Origin: Oscillospiraceae bacterium
GTDB taxonomy: Bacteria > Bacillota > Clostridia > Oscillospirales > Oscillospiraceae
Direction: 5' to 3'
NCBI GenBank assembly: GCA_017527825.1
Contig: JAFXPO010000019.1
Span: 62,001 to 126,000 of the forward strand
DNA: 64,000 bases
Positions 42,261 through 50,572 of the stretch are shown here, piece after piece (the first letter of the stretch is position 1; every line of letters begins with the position of its first letter). The translations under genes were made by a program, and so were the position numbers. The notes beneath the pieces were generated by a model that had not been told where the DNA came from, did not search any database, and was given only the letters and a program-made list of their open reading frames with translations.

Positions 42261-43491
42261 ACTTTCCGCTCAAATCCACTTGATGCCGCACAAAGCTCAT
42301 CGGCGGCACCTGCCGCGGAAGCTTCATGCGAAACACGCTCTTGGGCGTGCGCACCTCCCGCGTCTCCATGCCGTCTGCGTCCAGCATCACCGGCACGTTC
42401 AGCGGGAACGGGCGGCAATCCGGACCGACAATTTCGACTTCGTCGCCGGTGGCAAACTTGTTGCGCAGTGACAAGGTCGCGTTGCCCTCCGCGTCGCAGT
42501 CCTCCACCACGGCGACCACCTGCCACTCCCGCAGATAGCGCGCGCTTTCGGTGTACTGTCCCGGTGCGCCGTAAAAGAAGCCGGTGGAATAGTGCCGGTG
42601 GCTGACGTGCTCTACCTCGTCCCGCCAGACAGGGTCGACAGGCTCGCCCGCCCACACCTCGTCGATGACGTGGCGGTATGCGCCGGTGACGATGGCGGCG
42701 TAATACTCGCTTTTGGCGCGACCCTCCAGCTTGACGCAATCGATGCCCGTGTCCATGATATCGTCCAGGTGGTCGATCATGCACATGTCGCGGGAGTTCA
42801 TGATGTAGGTGCCCTTCTCGTCCTCAAACACCGGAAAATACTCGCCGGGGCGTTTTTCCTCCATCAACGCGTACTGATAGCGGCATGGCTGGGCGCACTC
42901 GCCGCGGTTGGAGTCGCGGCCGGTCATGTAGTTCGAGAGCAAGCAGCGCCCGCTGTAGCTTACGCACATCGCGCCGTGGGCAAAGGTCTCGATCTCCAGC
43001 TCCGGCGAGACACTCGCGCGGATCTCACGAATCTCATCGAGCGACAGCTCCCGCGCCAGCACCACGCGCTTCGCGCCGAGGTCATACCACGCCTGCGCGC
43101 AGGCGGCGTTCGCGATGCTCTGCTGGGTGGAGATGTGGCGTTCGCAGCGTGGCGCGTACTTCCCCGCCATGGTGAACACGCCGAGGTCGGCGAGAATCAG
43201 AGCGTCCACACCTGCGGCGTTGAGGTTCTCAAGGTGCGCAGGCAGATCCTTGAGCTCCTCGCCGCGGGGCATGGTGTTGACCGTAACATGCACCCGCACG
43301 CCGTGGTCGTGGGCAAAGCGAACCGCCTTGGGCAATTCATCGGGCGAAAAGTTGCCCGCAAAGGCACGCATACCAAAGCTGGTACCCGCGAGGTACACGG
43401 CGTCCGCGCCGTAGAGCACCGCCATACGGAGCTTTTCCCAGTCGCCCGCGGGCGCGAGAAGCTCCGGTTTTTTTCGTCTGTTATCCGCCAT
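42259..43491 (-). CDS. U32-family peptidase-like protein (RNA hydroxylation type)
   Basis: 410 residues from the ATG at 43491; a TTG at 43509 is possible but has no better ribosome site. Signature elements are ELLAPAGDWEKLRMAVLYGADAVYLAG (near 10), HVTVNTM, ETFAHGAMCVSYSGRCLLSNYM (near 170) with the cysteine series CVSYSGRC, and GECAQPCRYQY. U32 proteins of this type (YegQ/TrhP and RlhA) are now linked to prephenate-dependent hydroxylation of tRNA or rRNA rather than proteolysis. It overlaps mltG by 11 nt. Confidence 0.9.
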   Translation of the reverse strand: MADNRRKKPELLAPAGDWEKLRMAVLYGADAVYLAGTSFGMRAFAGNFSPDELPKAVRFAHDHGVRVHVTVNTMPRGEELKDLPAHLENLNAAGVDALILADLGVFTMAGKYAPRCERHISTQQSIANAACAQAWYDLGAKRVVLARELSLDEIREIRASVSPELEIETFAHGAMCVSYSGRCLLSNYMTGRDSNRGECAQPCRYQYALMEEKRPGEYFPVFEDEKGTYIMNSRDMCMIDHLDDIMDTGIDCVKLEGRAKSEYYAAIVTGAYRHVIDEVWAGEPVDPVWRDEVEHVSHRHYSTGFFYGAPGQYTESARYLREWQVVAVVEDCDAEGNATLSLRNKFATGDEVEIVGPDCRPFPLNVPVMLDADGMETREVRTPKSVFRMKLPRQVPPMSFVRHQVDLSGK

Positions 43492-44668
43492 AATCGCTGC
43501 TGTTGACAAAGTTCAGGAATTCCCGATAGGTCGTGAAGAAGTGATGGACGCCGTCCTTGCCGAGGGCGTAGAAGTAGTAGCCTGTCTGCGCCGGCTCCAA
43601 CGCCGCGCGGATGGCGGCAAGGCCGGGGTTCGCGATGGGCGTGGGCGGCAAGCCCTCGTGAATGTGAGTGTTGTACGGCGTGTCGATGTCCAGCTCCGTT
43701 TGCGTCAGCTTTCCGGTGTAACGGTCGCCAAGGCCGTAGATCTGGGACGCGTCGATCTGGAGCAGGTGGTACGTCTCGCCCACGTTGTTGAGGCGGTTGT
43801 AGATGACCGAGGCGATGTTCGCCTGATCATGTCCGTCCGTCTCCTTCTCGATGAGCGACGCGACGGTGATGATCTCGCTCAGCTCTCGTCCCGACGCGTC
43901 AATCTGCTCCTCCAGATCGTCGATCTTGGCGTTGAAGTTGCTCAGCAGCTTGCCGATAGCGTTTGCGGCGTTGCCATTGACATAGAACTCATAGGTGTCC
44001 GGGAACAGGTAGCCCTCCAGACGCTTGATGTCGCCCTTGCTGCCGGTGATGAAGTCATAGGTGTACTCGTAGTTTGCCGCGGCTTCGGTCAACTCCTCCA
44101 CGGTGCTGACGCCGTACTCCGCCAGCTGTTCGATGATCTGCTTCACGGTGGCGCCCTCGTGGATCGTGACGCGCACGGTCTCGCTGTTCAGTGCGCCGCT
44201 GCTGCTGCGCATGTGGTTGATGAGGGCGCTGTAGTCCATGGTGGTGTTCAGCTCATGGTCGCCGATGCCGATTTTATCCTCGGCATGGGCGACCTTGCCA
44301 AAGAGCTTGAACAGCCACTTGTACTGAATCATGCCCTCGTCCTTGAGCTTATCCGTCACGCTGTCCAAATCATCATCCTTTGTGATGGTGATGGTCGCGG
44401 TCAGCGGCTCTTTGTTGAACGCGGCAAAGTCGTTCGCCAACAGCCAGCCCACGCCGGAGAGCGCCAGTGAGGCAATGACTACAAAAATCACCCAGAGCAC
44501 AAAGCGCAAGAACGCCTGACGGCGGCGACCCTTGCGCCGCAGCGCCTCCTTCTGCGCCGGGGTCAGCGGGCGTCGTTCGCCCTGCGCTGCCGCGCGGCGG
44601 CGCGCGTCCTCGTCCCGGACGCGCTGGGTGTCATATCGCGCGGTTTCATGGTTTCTTTCGTCGCTCAT
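43481..44668 (-). CDS. mltG: Endolytic transglycosylase MltG
   Basis: 395 residues. A basic cytoplasmic tail (1-50), one membrane helix at about 52-76, a LysM-like part (FNKEPLTATITITKDDDLDSV), and the YceG/MltG catalytic domain with RLEGYLFPDTYEFYVN (near 224), the catalytic Glu in VASLIEKETDGHDQANIASVIYNRL (near 278) and DTPYNTHIHEGLPPTPIANPG (near 333). The enzyme cuts nascent glycan strands and so sets peptidoglycan chain length. The gene is the first of the mltG-U32 pair, a common clostridial pairing. Confidence 0.94.
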   Translation of the reverse strand: MSDERNHETARYDTQRVRDEDARRRAAAQGERRPLTPAQKEALRRKGRRRQAFLRFVLWVIFVVIASLALSGVGWLLANDFAAFNKEPLTATITITKDDDLDSVTDKLKDEGMIQYKWLFKLFGKVAHAEDKIGIGDHELNTTMDYSALINHMRSSSGALNSETVRVTIHEGATVKQIIEQLAEYGVSTVEELTEAAANYEYTYDFITGSKGDIKRLEGYLFPDTYEFYVNGNAANAIGKLLSNFNAKIDDLEEQIDASGRELSEIITVASLIEKETDGHDQANIASVIYNRLNNVGETYHLLQIDASQIYGLGDRYTGKLTQTELDIDTPYNTHIHEGLPPTPIANPGLAAIRAALEPAQTGYYFYALGKDGVHHFFTTYREFLNFVNSSDYGG

Positions 44669-44762
44669 GATGATTCTCCTAAGTTTTTTCAGTCGGTCAA
44701 GCCCTTATTTCAGTTTGCCCGCATAGAATAGGGCAGAACGCAAAAAGCGAGGTGAAATGTGA

Positions 44763-44894
44763 ATGTGCTTCAACAACAATAACTGCTCCTGCCTGATCGT
44801 TGTCCTCATCATCATCCTGCTGCTCTTCGGCTGCGGCTGCGGGAATTGCAGCAACGGCAGCGTGGGCGGCGTCAATGACAGCTGCGGCTGCTGA
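44763..44894 (+). CDS. Tiny Cys-rich membrane peptide
   Basis: 43 residues from the ATG at 44763 with GCGAGGTG 10 nt upstream. MCFNNNNCSC is followed by a strongly hydrophobic stretch LIVVLIIILLLFGC (residues 11-24) and a tail with seven more cysteines (CGCGNCSNG..NDSCGC). It has one membrane span with cysteine clusters on both sides. No family is certain; short membrane peptides with Cys/Gly tails are known among spore or metal-related proteins in Firmicutes. It is divergent from mltG and followed by a GC-rich stem-loop. Confidence 0.6.
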   Translation: MCFNNNNCSCLIVVLIIILLLFGCGCGNCSNGSVGGVNDSCGC

Positions 44895-44922
44895 GACGCC
44901 AACGCACTTCCTGTGAAGAGCC

Positions 44923-44945
44923 GGGACGCGCCGCGTCCCCCTTTT
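44923..44945 (+). terminator. Terminator after the tiny peptide
   Basis: GGGACGCG/CGCGTCCC with a one-base loop region, followed by CCTTTT. Confidence 0.65.
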
Positions 44946-44969
44946 CACCGTCCAAAAAACGGACAAGCC

Positions 44970-45632
44970 TTACAGCATTTCCTTCGCTCTGCGGTAAATC
45001 TCCCCATGGATGTCCTCAATCGTGCGCATCTCCCCGTCGTGGGAGCAGTCGACATACTGCCAGCCGTAGTCCGCCACCAGCTGCTCCCCTGCCTCGCGAC
45101 AGGCGCGGAGGTATGCCGCGTCCTTCTCGTGAATGTCGGCGCTGGTGTTCGTCGCCGCCTCCCGCGAGCGCATCATGCGCTCGGTCAGCTCTGTCGGCAC
45201 ATCGAGATAAAAAACCGCCGTCGGCTCCGGCAGCCCCAGCTTGCCGTACTCAAACCCGAATAGCCAGTCAAGAAACGCCCTTCGCTCTTCTTTGGGCAGC
45301 TTGGACGCCTGATGCACGGCATTGGAGGTGGTGTAGCGATCGGCGATCAGCACGCCGCCGTTTTCATAGTAACCGCCCCAGTCCTGCCTGTAAGAGCAAT
45401 AGCGATCCACCGCGTAAAACGTGGAGGCGGCGTAGGCGTTCACGTCGCCGGGCTTGGTTCCCAGCTCGCCACGCAGATACAGTTCCACCGCCGCAGCGCT
45501 TGGTTCTCCGTAGCGCGGGAAGGTCAGCGGTCTGCAATCGACGCCCTCGCGCCGCAGCCGCTCCAGCAGCAGCCGCGACTGGGTCGCCTTGCCGGAGCCG
45601 TCCGTCCCCTCAAACACGATCAGTTTTCCCAT
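44970..45632 (-). CDS. tmk: Thymidylate kinase
   Basis: 220 residues from the ATG at 45632 behind AAGGAG. P-loop FEGTDGSGKATQS (residues 6-18), PRYGEPSA (near 39, the DRY-like substrate loop preceded by TF), RYTTSNAVHQASKL (near 96) and a lid region with ERMMRSR. It phosphorylates dTMP to dTDP. The lid and substrate motifs are slightly atypical (RYTTSN where many have RY..SS.AYQ), so a related deoxynucleoside-monophosphate kinase is possible. It overlaps nothing but follows tagA by 2 nt. Confidence 0.85.
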   Translation of the reverse strand: MGKLIVFEGTDGSGKATQSRLLLERLRREGVDCRPLTFPRYGEPSAAAVELYLRGELGTKPGDVNAYAASTFYAVDRYCSYRQDWGGYYENGGVLIADRYTTSNAVHQASKLPKEERRAFLDWLFGFEYGKLGLPEPTAVFYLDVPTELTERMMRSREAATNTSADIHEKDAAYLRACREAGEQLVADYGWQYVDCSHDGEMRTIEDIHGEIYRRAKEML

Positions 45633-45634
45633 CG

Positions 45635-46345
45635 TCACTTCTCCTTAGCCACATGCACCAGGAACAGCGGCAGCTTCATCATCCGCCCGATGCGGGAGGG
45701 GTTCTTCATCAAGCGGTAAAACCATTCCAGATTGTGATTGACATAGAATGCCGGCGCGCGCTGTGCCACGCCTGCGAACACATCCAGCGAGCCGCCGAGT
45801 CCCAGCAGCAGTTTCGCGCCGGTCGCCTCGCCGTACTTCGCCATGAACTTTTCCTGCTTCGGCGCGCCGAGGCAGATAAGCGCCATGTCCGCACCGCTGT
45901 CACGGATCCACGCGGCAGCCTCGGCGTCGTCAGCGAAGTAGCCGTCGTGCGTACCGGCGACAGTCAAGCCGTCAAAGCGCTGTTTGAGGTTCTCCGCCGC
46001 TTGCTCCGCCACGCCGAGCTTCGCGCCCAGCAGGTAGACCGATTTGCCGGTTCTGGCGCAATACTCGATCATCGCCGTGCCGAACTCAATGCCGGGCACC
46101 CGCTCCTTGAGAGGGGTTTTCAGCATCTTCGCGCCGTAAATGACGCCGATGCCGTCCGGCAGCACCAGACTCGCGCCGTTGACCGCCGCCATCGCCTCCG
46201 CGTCGGCGCGGCACGCCTCGACGATCTCCGGGTTCGGGGTCACGACGTAGTGTGCGCCATCCGCACCCAGCAGCTCGCGACCGCGGGCGGTCGCCTCCGC
46301 CATCGTCACATTGTCAAAGCTGACGCCCAGCACATTGATTCGCAT
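45635..46345 (-). CDS. WecG/TagA/CpsF-family glycosyltransferase
   Basis: 236 residues. VTPNPEIVEACRADAE (near 35), the catalytic-type LPDGIGVIYGAKM (near 62), VYLLGAKLGVAEQAAENL (near 102), ADMALICLGAPKQEKFM (near 151), and GLGGSLDVFAG (near 182) mark the GT26 family. TagA adds ManNAc in the teichoic-acid linkage unit, so a wall-polymer role is expected. No other teichoic-acid genes are nearby. The following gene, tmk, starts 2 nt after its stop. Confidence 0.9.
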   Translation of the reverse strand: MRINVLGVSFDNVTMAEATARGRELLGADGAHYVVTPNPEIVEACRADAEAMAAVNGASLVLPDGIGVIYGAKMLKTPLKERVPGIEFGTAMIEYCARTGKSVYLLGAKLGVAEQAAENLKQRFDGLTVAGTHDGYFADDAEAAAWIRDSGADMALICLGAPKQEKFMAKYGEATGAKLLLGLGGSLDVFAGVAQRAPAFYVNHNLEWFYRLMKNPSRIGRMMKLPLFLVHVAKEK

Positions 46346-46404
46346 ACGCTATCCTCGGTTCATGAAATCTCAATTGAATAGTATACCATAAGCCGCCCGC
46401 GCGG

Positions 46405-47292
46405 TCAACTCGCCTTTTTCTCCGGCAGCTGCACCAGCACCACGGCGCAAAGCATCAGTGCGCAGCCGAAATACTCTCTCAGGGACAGGCGTTCGTGCAG
46501 GATGATCGCGCCGCTGAGCGCAGCGAAGAACGATTCCAGGCTCAACAGCAGCGACACCACGGCGGGGTCGCCGTCCTTCTGCGACACGATTTGCAGCGTG
46601 TAGGCAATGCCGCCGGAGATGACGCCCGCGTAGAAGATCGGGAACGCGGCGGCGCGGATTGCGTCCACAGCCACGCCCTCCGTCACCAGCGCACAGAGCA
46701 GCGATTCCACCGCCGCCACCACGAATTGAAGGCACGCCAGCTCCACGGCGTCCGCAAACTTGGTAAAGTAGTCCACGGCAAGAATGTGGCAGGAGAAGAC
46801 GATCGCACACAGCAGCACGCACAGGTCGCCCATTGTAAACGACATTTCGCCGCCCGCGGCAAAGCTCAGCAGGTACAGCCCCGCCAGCGCCACCGCAACG
46901 CCGCACCAGACCGGCACGCGCACACGCTTGTGGAGAAACAGCCCGAACAGCGGCACCAGCACAATGTAGAGCGTGGTGATGAATCCCGCCTTTCCCGCGC
47001 TCGTCAGCCCCACGCCGTACTGCTGAAGGTTAGACGCCACCGCCAGCAGCGTCCCCATCACCAGTCCCCCGCGCAGCAGCGCCGAACGATTTGCGGAAAA
47101 CGGGCGCTGCCGCGTATACTTGCCGCGAATCAGCAGGAAGCACACCAGCGCCAGCGCCGCCAGCAGATACCGCGTCCCCGTGAAGGTGAACGCGCCCAAT
47201 ACCTCCGCGCCGCTCTTTTGCGCCACGAAGGCGCTTCCCCAGATCATTGCCGCGATCAGCGGCAGAACGATTTGTTTGGTTTTCCTGTTCAT
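46405..47292 (-). CDS. EamA-family (DMT) transporter
   Basis: 295 residues with about ten membrane helices. The first repeat has GSAFVAQKSGAEVLGAFTFTGTRYLLAAL (near 19) and VGLTSAGKAGFITTLYIVLVPLFGLFLHKRV (near 91); the second ends with DPAVVSLLLSLESFFAALSGAIILHERLS. The E-x-x-x-A/S-x-x-G pattern near the end is typical of YdcZ/RhaT-like exporters. Its substrate is unknown. It is transcribed alone, divergent from the HAD gene. Confidence 0.9.
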   Translation of the reverse strand: MNRKTKQIVLPLIAAMIWGSAFVAQKSGAEVLGAFTFTGTRYLLAALALVCFLLIRGKYTRQRPFSANRSALLRGGLVMGTLLAVASNLQQYGVGLTSAGKAGFITTLYIVLVPLFGLFLHKRVRVPVWCGVAVALAGLYLLSFAAGGEMSFTMGDLCVLLCAIVFSCHILAVDYFTKFADAVELACLQFVVAAVESLLCALVTEGVAVDAIRAAAFPIFYAGVISGGIAYTLQIVSQKDGDPAVVSLLLSLESFFAALSGAIILHERLSLREYFGCALMLCAVVLVQLPEKKAS

Positions 47293-47378
47293 GCTTGCCC
47301 ACCCATTCCATCTATGTTACAATCGCTCTGTACTTTAGCAGAAACCTTCTCCAAAATCAAGAAAGAGAGCGAAACTTC

Positions 47379-48002
47379 ATGTATCTTTTCGACCTGGACG
47401 GTACGCTGATCGATTCCAACGGCATCTGGGCGAACGTTGACCGCACGTTTCTCGCCCGCCGCGGTTTGCCTTACACAAAGGAATACTACGAGGGCGTCGC
47501 CCACACGATCCTCCCGCTGGCGGCGGTGTTCACCAAGGAATACTGCCACGCGGAGGAGAGCTGCGAAGAGATCATCGCCGAGTGGATGGCGCTTGCCAGG
47601 GACAGCTATTCCCACGTTGCGCTCAAGCCGCACGTCCGGGAGGTGCTGGACAAGTTGACCGCCGACGGTGAGCGTCTGGCGATCTTTACCAGCTCTGTCC
47701 CCGTGCACTGCGAGACCGCGCTGCGCGTCCACGGTCTCGCGCCGTATTTTGAACAGGTGGTCTTTGCCCATGACCTGGGCGTGGACAAGGGCACGCCGGA
47801 TGCGTTCCGCATGGCGTGCGATCAGCTCGGCGTCGCGCCGCAAGAATGTGTCTTTCTGGACGATTCGGTGAAGTCCTGCCGCGCGGCAAAGGCGGCAGGG
47901 CTGTATGTCATCGGCGTCTATGACGCTTTCTTTGAAGATACCAAGGCGGACATGCCCGCTGCCTGCCACCGTTTTATCAACAGCTTTGCGGAATTGCTGT
48001 GA
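47379..48002 (+). CDS. HAD-family phosphatase (beta-phosphoglucomutase-like)
   Basis: 207 residues from the ATG at 47379. Motif I FDLDGTLIDSNGIW (residues 4-17) has both aspartates, motif II IFTSSVPVHCETAL (near 104) the serine/threonine, and motif III/IV KGTPDAFRMACDQLGVAPQECVFLDDSVKSC the lysine and acidic pair. The small helical cap follows motif I. It removes phosphate from an unidentified small metabolite, most likely a sugar phosphate or glycolate-type by-product. No operon partner. Confidence 0.88.
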   Translation: MYLFDLDGTLIDSNGIWANVDRTFLARRGLPYTKEYYEGVAHTILPLAAVFTKEYCHAEESCEEIIAEWMALARDSYSHVALKPHVREVLDKLTADGERLAIFTSSVPVHCETALRVHGLAPYFEQVVFAHDLGVDKGTPDAFRMACDQLGVAPQECVFLDDSVKSCRAAKAAGLYVIGVYDAFFEDTKADMPAACHRFINSFAELL

Positions 48003-48008
48003 TGGCGG

Positions 48009-48037
48009 TTGAAACTTTGTTGAATCTATGATAGACT
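48009..48037 (+). promoter_or_regulatory. Promoter of the A-type flavoprotein gene
   Basis: TTGAAA (48009-48014), a 17-bp spacer and TAGACT (48032-48037). Confidence 0.72.
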
Positions 48038-48073
48038 GGATTAGTTGAGTCAATTATGAATGTGGAGGACATT

Positions 48074-49234
48074 ATGGACATCAAGATCACCAACGATATC
48101 AAGTACATCGGCGTGGACGACCATCAGGTCGACCTGTTCGAAGGTCTGTATGACGTACCAAACGGCATGGCATACAACAGCTACGTCATCCTCGATGACA
48201 AGATCGCCGTCATGGACACCGTGGAGGCGCACTTTGGCGGAGAGTGGATGGACAAGCTGACCGCCGCCCTCGGCGGACGGACGCCGGACTACCTCATCGT
48301 GCAGCACGTCGAACCCGACCACAGCGCCAACATCACCGCGTTCATGGACAAGTTCCCCGCCGCCACGATCTGCGCCTCCGCGCAGGCGTTCAAGCTGATT
48401 GCCAACTTCTACGGCATCGACTACGCCGAGCGCCGCATGGTGCTCGCCGACGGCGCGAAGCTGGAGCTGGGCAGGCACACGCTGAACTTTGTCACCGCGC
48501 CGATGGTGCATTGGCCGGAGGTCGTCATGACCTACGATTCCACCGACAAGGTGCTCTTCTCCGCCGACGCGTTCGGCAAGTTCGGCGCACAGGACTACGA
48601 CGATCCTGAGGGCTGGGCTTGCGAGGCGAGGCGCTACTACTTCGGCATTGTGGGTAAATTCGGAGCGCAGGTGCAGAACCTGCTCAAGAAGCTGGAGGGC
48701 GTGGAGATTCAAATCATCTGCTCCCTGCACGGTCCGATCCTGTCCGGCGATCTCTCCGAGTATCTGACGCTGTACAACACCTGGTCGAGCTACGGCGTGG
48801 AGACCGAGGGCGTGGTCATCGCCTACACGACGGTCTACGGTCACACCCGCGAGGCGGCGGAGTATCTCGCCGCACGGCTCAAGGCGAAAGGCAGACGCGC
48901 GGTGGTCACCGACCTCGCCCGTGACGATCAGTATGAGGCGGTGGAGGATGCGTTCCGCCACGACAAGCTGGTGCTTTGCACCACCACATATAACGGCGGC
49001 GTGTTCCCCGTCATGCGCGAGTTCATCGAGCATCTGGTGGATCGCGGCTATCAGAAGCGCACCGTCGCGTTCGTGGAGAACGGCAGCTGGGCGCCGATGG
49101 CGGCGAAGGGCATGAAGGCGATGCTCGAAGGCTTAAAGGACATCACTTATGCCGAGCATAACGTCAAAATCCTCTCCGCGGTCACGGACGACGTCCGTGC
49201 GCAGCTGGACGCGCTGGCGGAGGAGCTGGCGTAA
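48074..49234 (+). CDS. A-type flavoprotein (FprA/ROO-like O2 or NO reductase)
   Basis: 386 residues from the ATG at 48074; GGAGG at 48064 favours it over the ATG at 48056. A metallo-beta-lactamase-like domain (1-245) has the diiron ligands in VQHVEPDHSAN (near 78), MVHWPEVVMTYD (near 142) and SLHGPILSG (near 220). A flavodoxin domain follows with YTTVYGHTREAAEYLA (near 256) and TTTYNGGVFP. Such proteins reduce oxygen or nitric oxide to protect anaerobes, taking electrons from rubredoxin or flavin. It stands alone with its own promoter and terminator. Confidence 0.94.
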   Translation: MDIKITNDIKYIGVDDHQVDLFEGLYDVPNGMAYNSYVILDDKIAVMDTVEAHFGGEWMDKLTAALGGRTPDYLIVQHVEPDHSANITAFMDKFPAATICASAQAFKLIANFYGIDYAERRMVLADGAKLELGRHTLNFVTAPMVHWPEVVMTYDSTDKVLFSADAFGKFGAQDYDDPEGWACEARRYYFGIVGKFGAQVQNLLKKLEGVEIQIICSLHGPILSGDLSEYLTLYNTWSSYGVETEGVVIAYTTVYGHTREAAEYLAARLKAKGRRAVVTDLARDDQYEAVEDAFRHDKLVLCTTTYNGGVFPVMREFIEHLVDRGYQKRTVAFVENGSWAPMAAKGMKAMLEGLKDITYAEHNVKILSAVTDDVRAQLDALAEELA

Positions 49235-49248
49235 CCACTCATCAAGGC

Positions 49249-49279
49249 AAAAAGCGGAGAGCGCACGCTCTCCGCTTTT
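49249..49279 (+). terminator. Terminator after the flavoprotein gene
   Basis: AAAAGCGGAGAG/CTCTCCGCTTTT with a CGCACG loop. Confidence 0.85.
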
Positions 49280-49296
49280 GGTTTCTGTTTTGTCAT

Positions 49297-49690
49297 TTAT
49301 TGGTATGCCCGGTACAGGAACGTGACCGTCTGGCCGCGGACGCGGTATCGGTCGGCTCCGGGCAGCCCGCCACGCGCCAGAGGAAGGTGACCATCTGAGC
49401 GCGGGCAGTTCAGGCATTTGAATGGTCTGTTCGCCGCTGCTCAGGGGAAACTCCGGCATACTGTCGCCCGCTGTTGAAATTGCTTCATCCGTTGTCGGGC
49501 TTTGAGACTGCGGCGTTTCCACGGTCGCGTTTTCAGGGACTGTCGGCGCGTCGTTTTTCTGCGTTGTCTCAACAGCCGGCGCCGGTTCAAAGCCAAATTC
49601 CGGCATATTGTCTCCTGTATCCGCAAACACGGGAACGCACAGCGCCACGCACAGCGTCAGCAGGTAGTTTTTCTTGAATAGCAGTTTCAC
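49297..49690 (-). pseudogene. Secreted protein with decayed S-layer-homology tail
   Basis: A GTG start at 49690 behind AAGGGAG gives a signal peptide (LTLCVALCVPVFA, cleaved near residue 22) and a low-complexity Pro/Thr/Glu part with repeated (N/S)MPEF and QMPELPAL. After that the open frame becomes nonsense, while in other frames two S-layer-homology scraps appear, RAQMVTFLWRVAGCPEPT and finally RGQTVTFLYRAYQ ending at 49297. So the 3' half of an SLH protein has been damaged by deletion and frameshift. The apparent open frame down to 49133 runs antisense into the flavoprotein gene and is not real. Confidence 0.65.
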
Positions 49691-49776
49691 AGTGTTACTC
49701 CCTTCTGAAAGGAGCGGGCGCAAACGCGCCCGCCCTTTTCACGTTGACTTGTGTTGATGCAATGATGTTCTACCTA

Positions 49777-49968
49777 TCAGTATTCAATCTCGAAAGGAAT
49801 ATCTTCACCGGTTTGAGGGTTCCCCTCTTCGCCTGTGGGGGGGTCACCACTCGTGGTAATCACATCGATGATGCTGTCGTCATTCTCCGCAAACGCCGGC
49901 ACCGCGCACAGGCTCAGGCACATGACCAGCGCTAAGAGGAGAGATAATAATTTTTTCAAACTCTTCAT
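49777..49968 (-). CDS. Short secreted peptide with DVITTSG motif
   Basis: 63 residues from the ATG at 49968, which follows AAAGAAAGGAAG. A signal peptide (KKLLSLLLALVMCLSLCAVPAFA, cleaved after residue 27) is followed by a 36-residue acidic, Pro/Gly-rich mature part ending in DIPFEIEY. The motif DVITTSG (residues 35-41) matches DIICTSG of the 47-residue peptide at 17335. It is the first gene behind leader RNA copy 2, whose promoter currently points away, so it may be silent in this orientation. Function unknown. Confidence 0.7.
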   Translation of the reverse strand: MKSLKKLLSLLLALVMCLSLCAVPAFAENDDSIIDVITTSGDPPTGEEGNPQTGEDIPFEIEY

Positions 49969-50371
49969 GTTTTTACTTCCTTTCTTTGCAATTCCATTGC
50001 AACAATCAAAATGGCATCTTTGCTTTTCAACTCTTACAAGGCGGAGGCAAAGAACCCCGGCAACCGAACGGGCATAGCGCATAAGCGCCTTAGCCTCCTG
50101 CCTTTGCGTCACCGGGTTTCCCATCGGTTTTGCGGTAGTCTGATAAAGTATCTCGCGCGCGAACAGCGCGCGCCGCCCATCGTCAACCTACGTAGACACC
50201 GACGATTCGCCGCGCCCGGCACATTCTCCCGCTTATCGCCGGTCTGCGCAACCAATCCCGGCGAAATGCGGGTGCGCCCCGCTGTACTGCCTCGCTTTTG
50301 CCTGAGTATCACGTCCTTTCCCGCGATTTCTATTTCACGACCCGGCTCCCGCCGGTTCGGTCATAGCCGCC
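49969..50371 (-). ncRNA. Long structured leader RNA, copy 2
   Basis: On the minus strand from 50371 the sequence GCTATGACCGAACCGGCG..AGCCGGGTCGTGAAATAGAAATC begins a block of about 160 nt that closely matches copy 1 (11357-11516), including GGCAAAAGCG.GGCAGT, CAGCGGGGCGCACCCG and the TCGCCGG/CCGGCGA stem. A GC-rich hairpin GCGCGCG..CGCGCGC follows, then one c-di-GMP-I-like aptamer and TTGCAAAGAAAGGAA. It is shorter than copy 1 because it has one aptamer instead of two or three. There is no promoter reading into it in the present orientation. Confidence 0.72.
50041..50130 (-). promoter_or_regulatory. c-di-GMP-I (GEMM-I) riboswitch aptamer before the secreted peptide
   Basis: Minus strand GGGAAACCCGG, GTGACGCAAAGGCAGGAGGCTA, hairpin GGCGC..GCGC, TATGCCCGTTCGG and TTGCCGGGG. 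The order and key bases (GACGCAAAG, GG.CTA, CGGTTGCC) follow the GEMM-I consensus closely, and the module is nearly identical to 11829-11905. The output, terminator or translational, is not evident. Confidence 0.76.
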
Positions 50372-50380
50372 TTTGTCTCA

Positions 50381-50398
50381 GAATCCATATTCCGTTTA
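50381..50398 (+). repeat. Left inverted repeat of the invertible segment
   Basis: GAATCCATATTCCGTTTA, an exact 18-bp reverse complement of 50618-50635. It lies 9 bp before the conserved leader RNA block on the minus strand. Confidence 0.85.
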
Positions 50399-50432
50399 CA
50401 GGGCGAGGCGGCGAAAAGCTGTTCAAAGCATA

Positions 50433-50476
50433 AAAAGGCGCCCTCTTGTTCCGCGAACAGGAACAAAAGGGCGCAC
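50433..50476 (-). terminator. Terminator hairpin inside the invertible segment (minus reading)
   Basis: GCGCCCTCTTGTTCC/GGAACAAAAGGGCGC with a GCGAACA loop and TTTTT after it on the minus strand. Confidence 0.75.
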
Positions 50477-50481
50477 TGAAC

Positions 50482-50520
50482 AAAGCCTTGGCAGGTTTAA
50501 ACCGCAAGGCTTAGGTTTTT
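50482..50520 (+). terminator. Terminator hairpin inside the invertible segment (plus reading)
   Basis: AAGCCTTG/CAAGGCTT around a 14-nt loop, followed by AGGTTTTT. With the previous hairpin it isolates the promoter from read-through in either orientation. Confidence 0.7.
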
Positions 50521-50543
50521 ACGCCTATCTCGGCAAAAATATA

Positions 50544-50572
50544 TTGCATTACAGAGAATTCTATGGTATAAA
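50544..50572 (+). promoter_or_regulatory. Invertible extended -10 promoter
   Basis: TTGCAT (50544-50549), a 17-bp spacer and TATAAA (50567-50572) preceded by CTATGG; downstream GTATGT and GTCACT match the promoter of leader copy 1 (11234-11262). It now reads toward the recombinase remnant. Confidence 0.8.
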
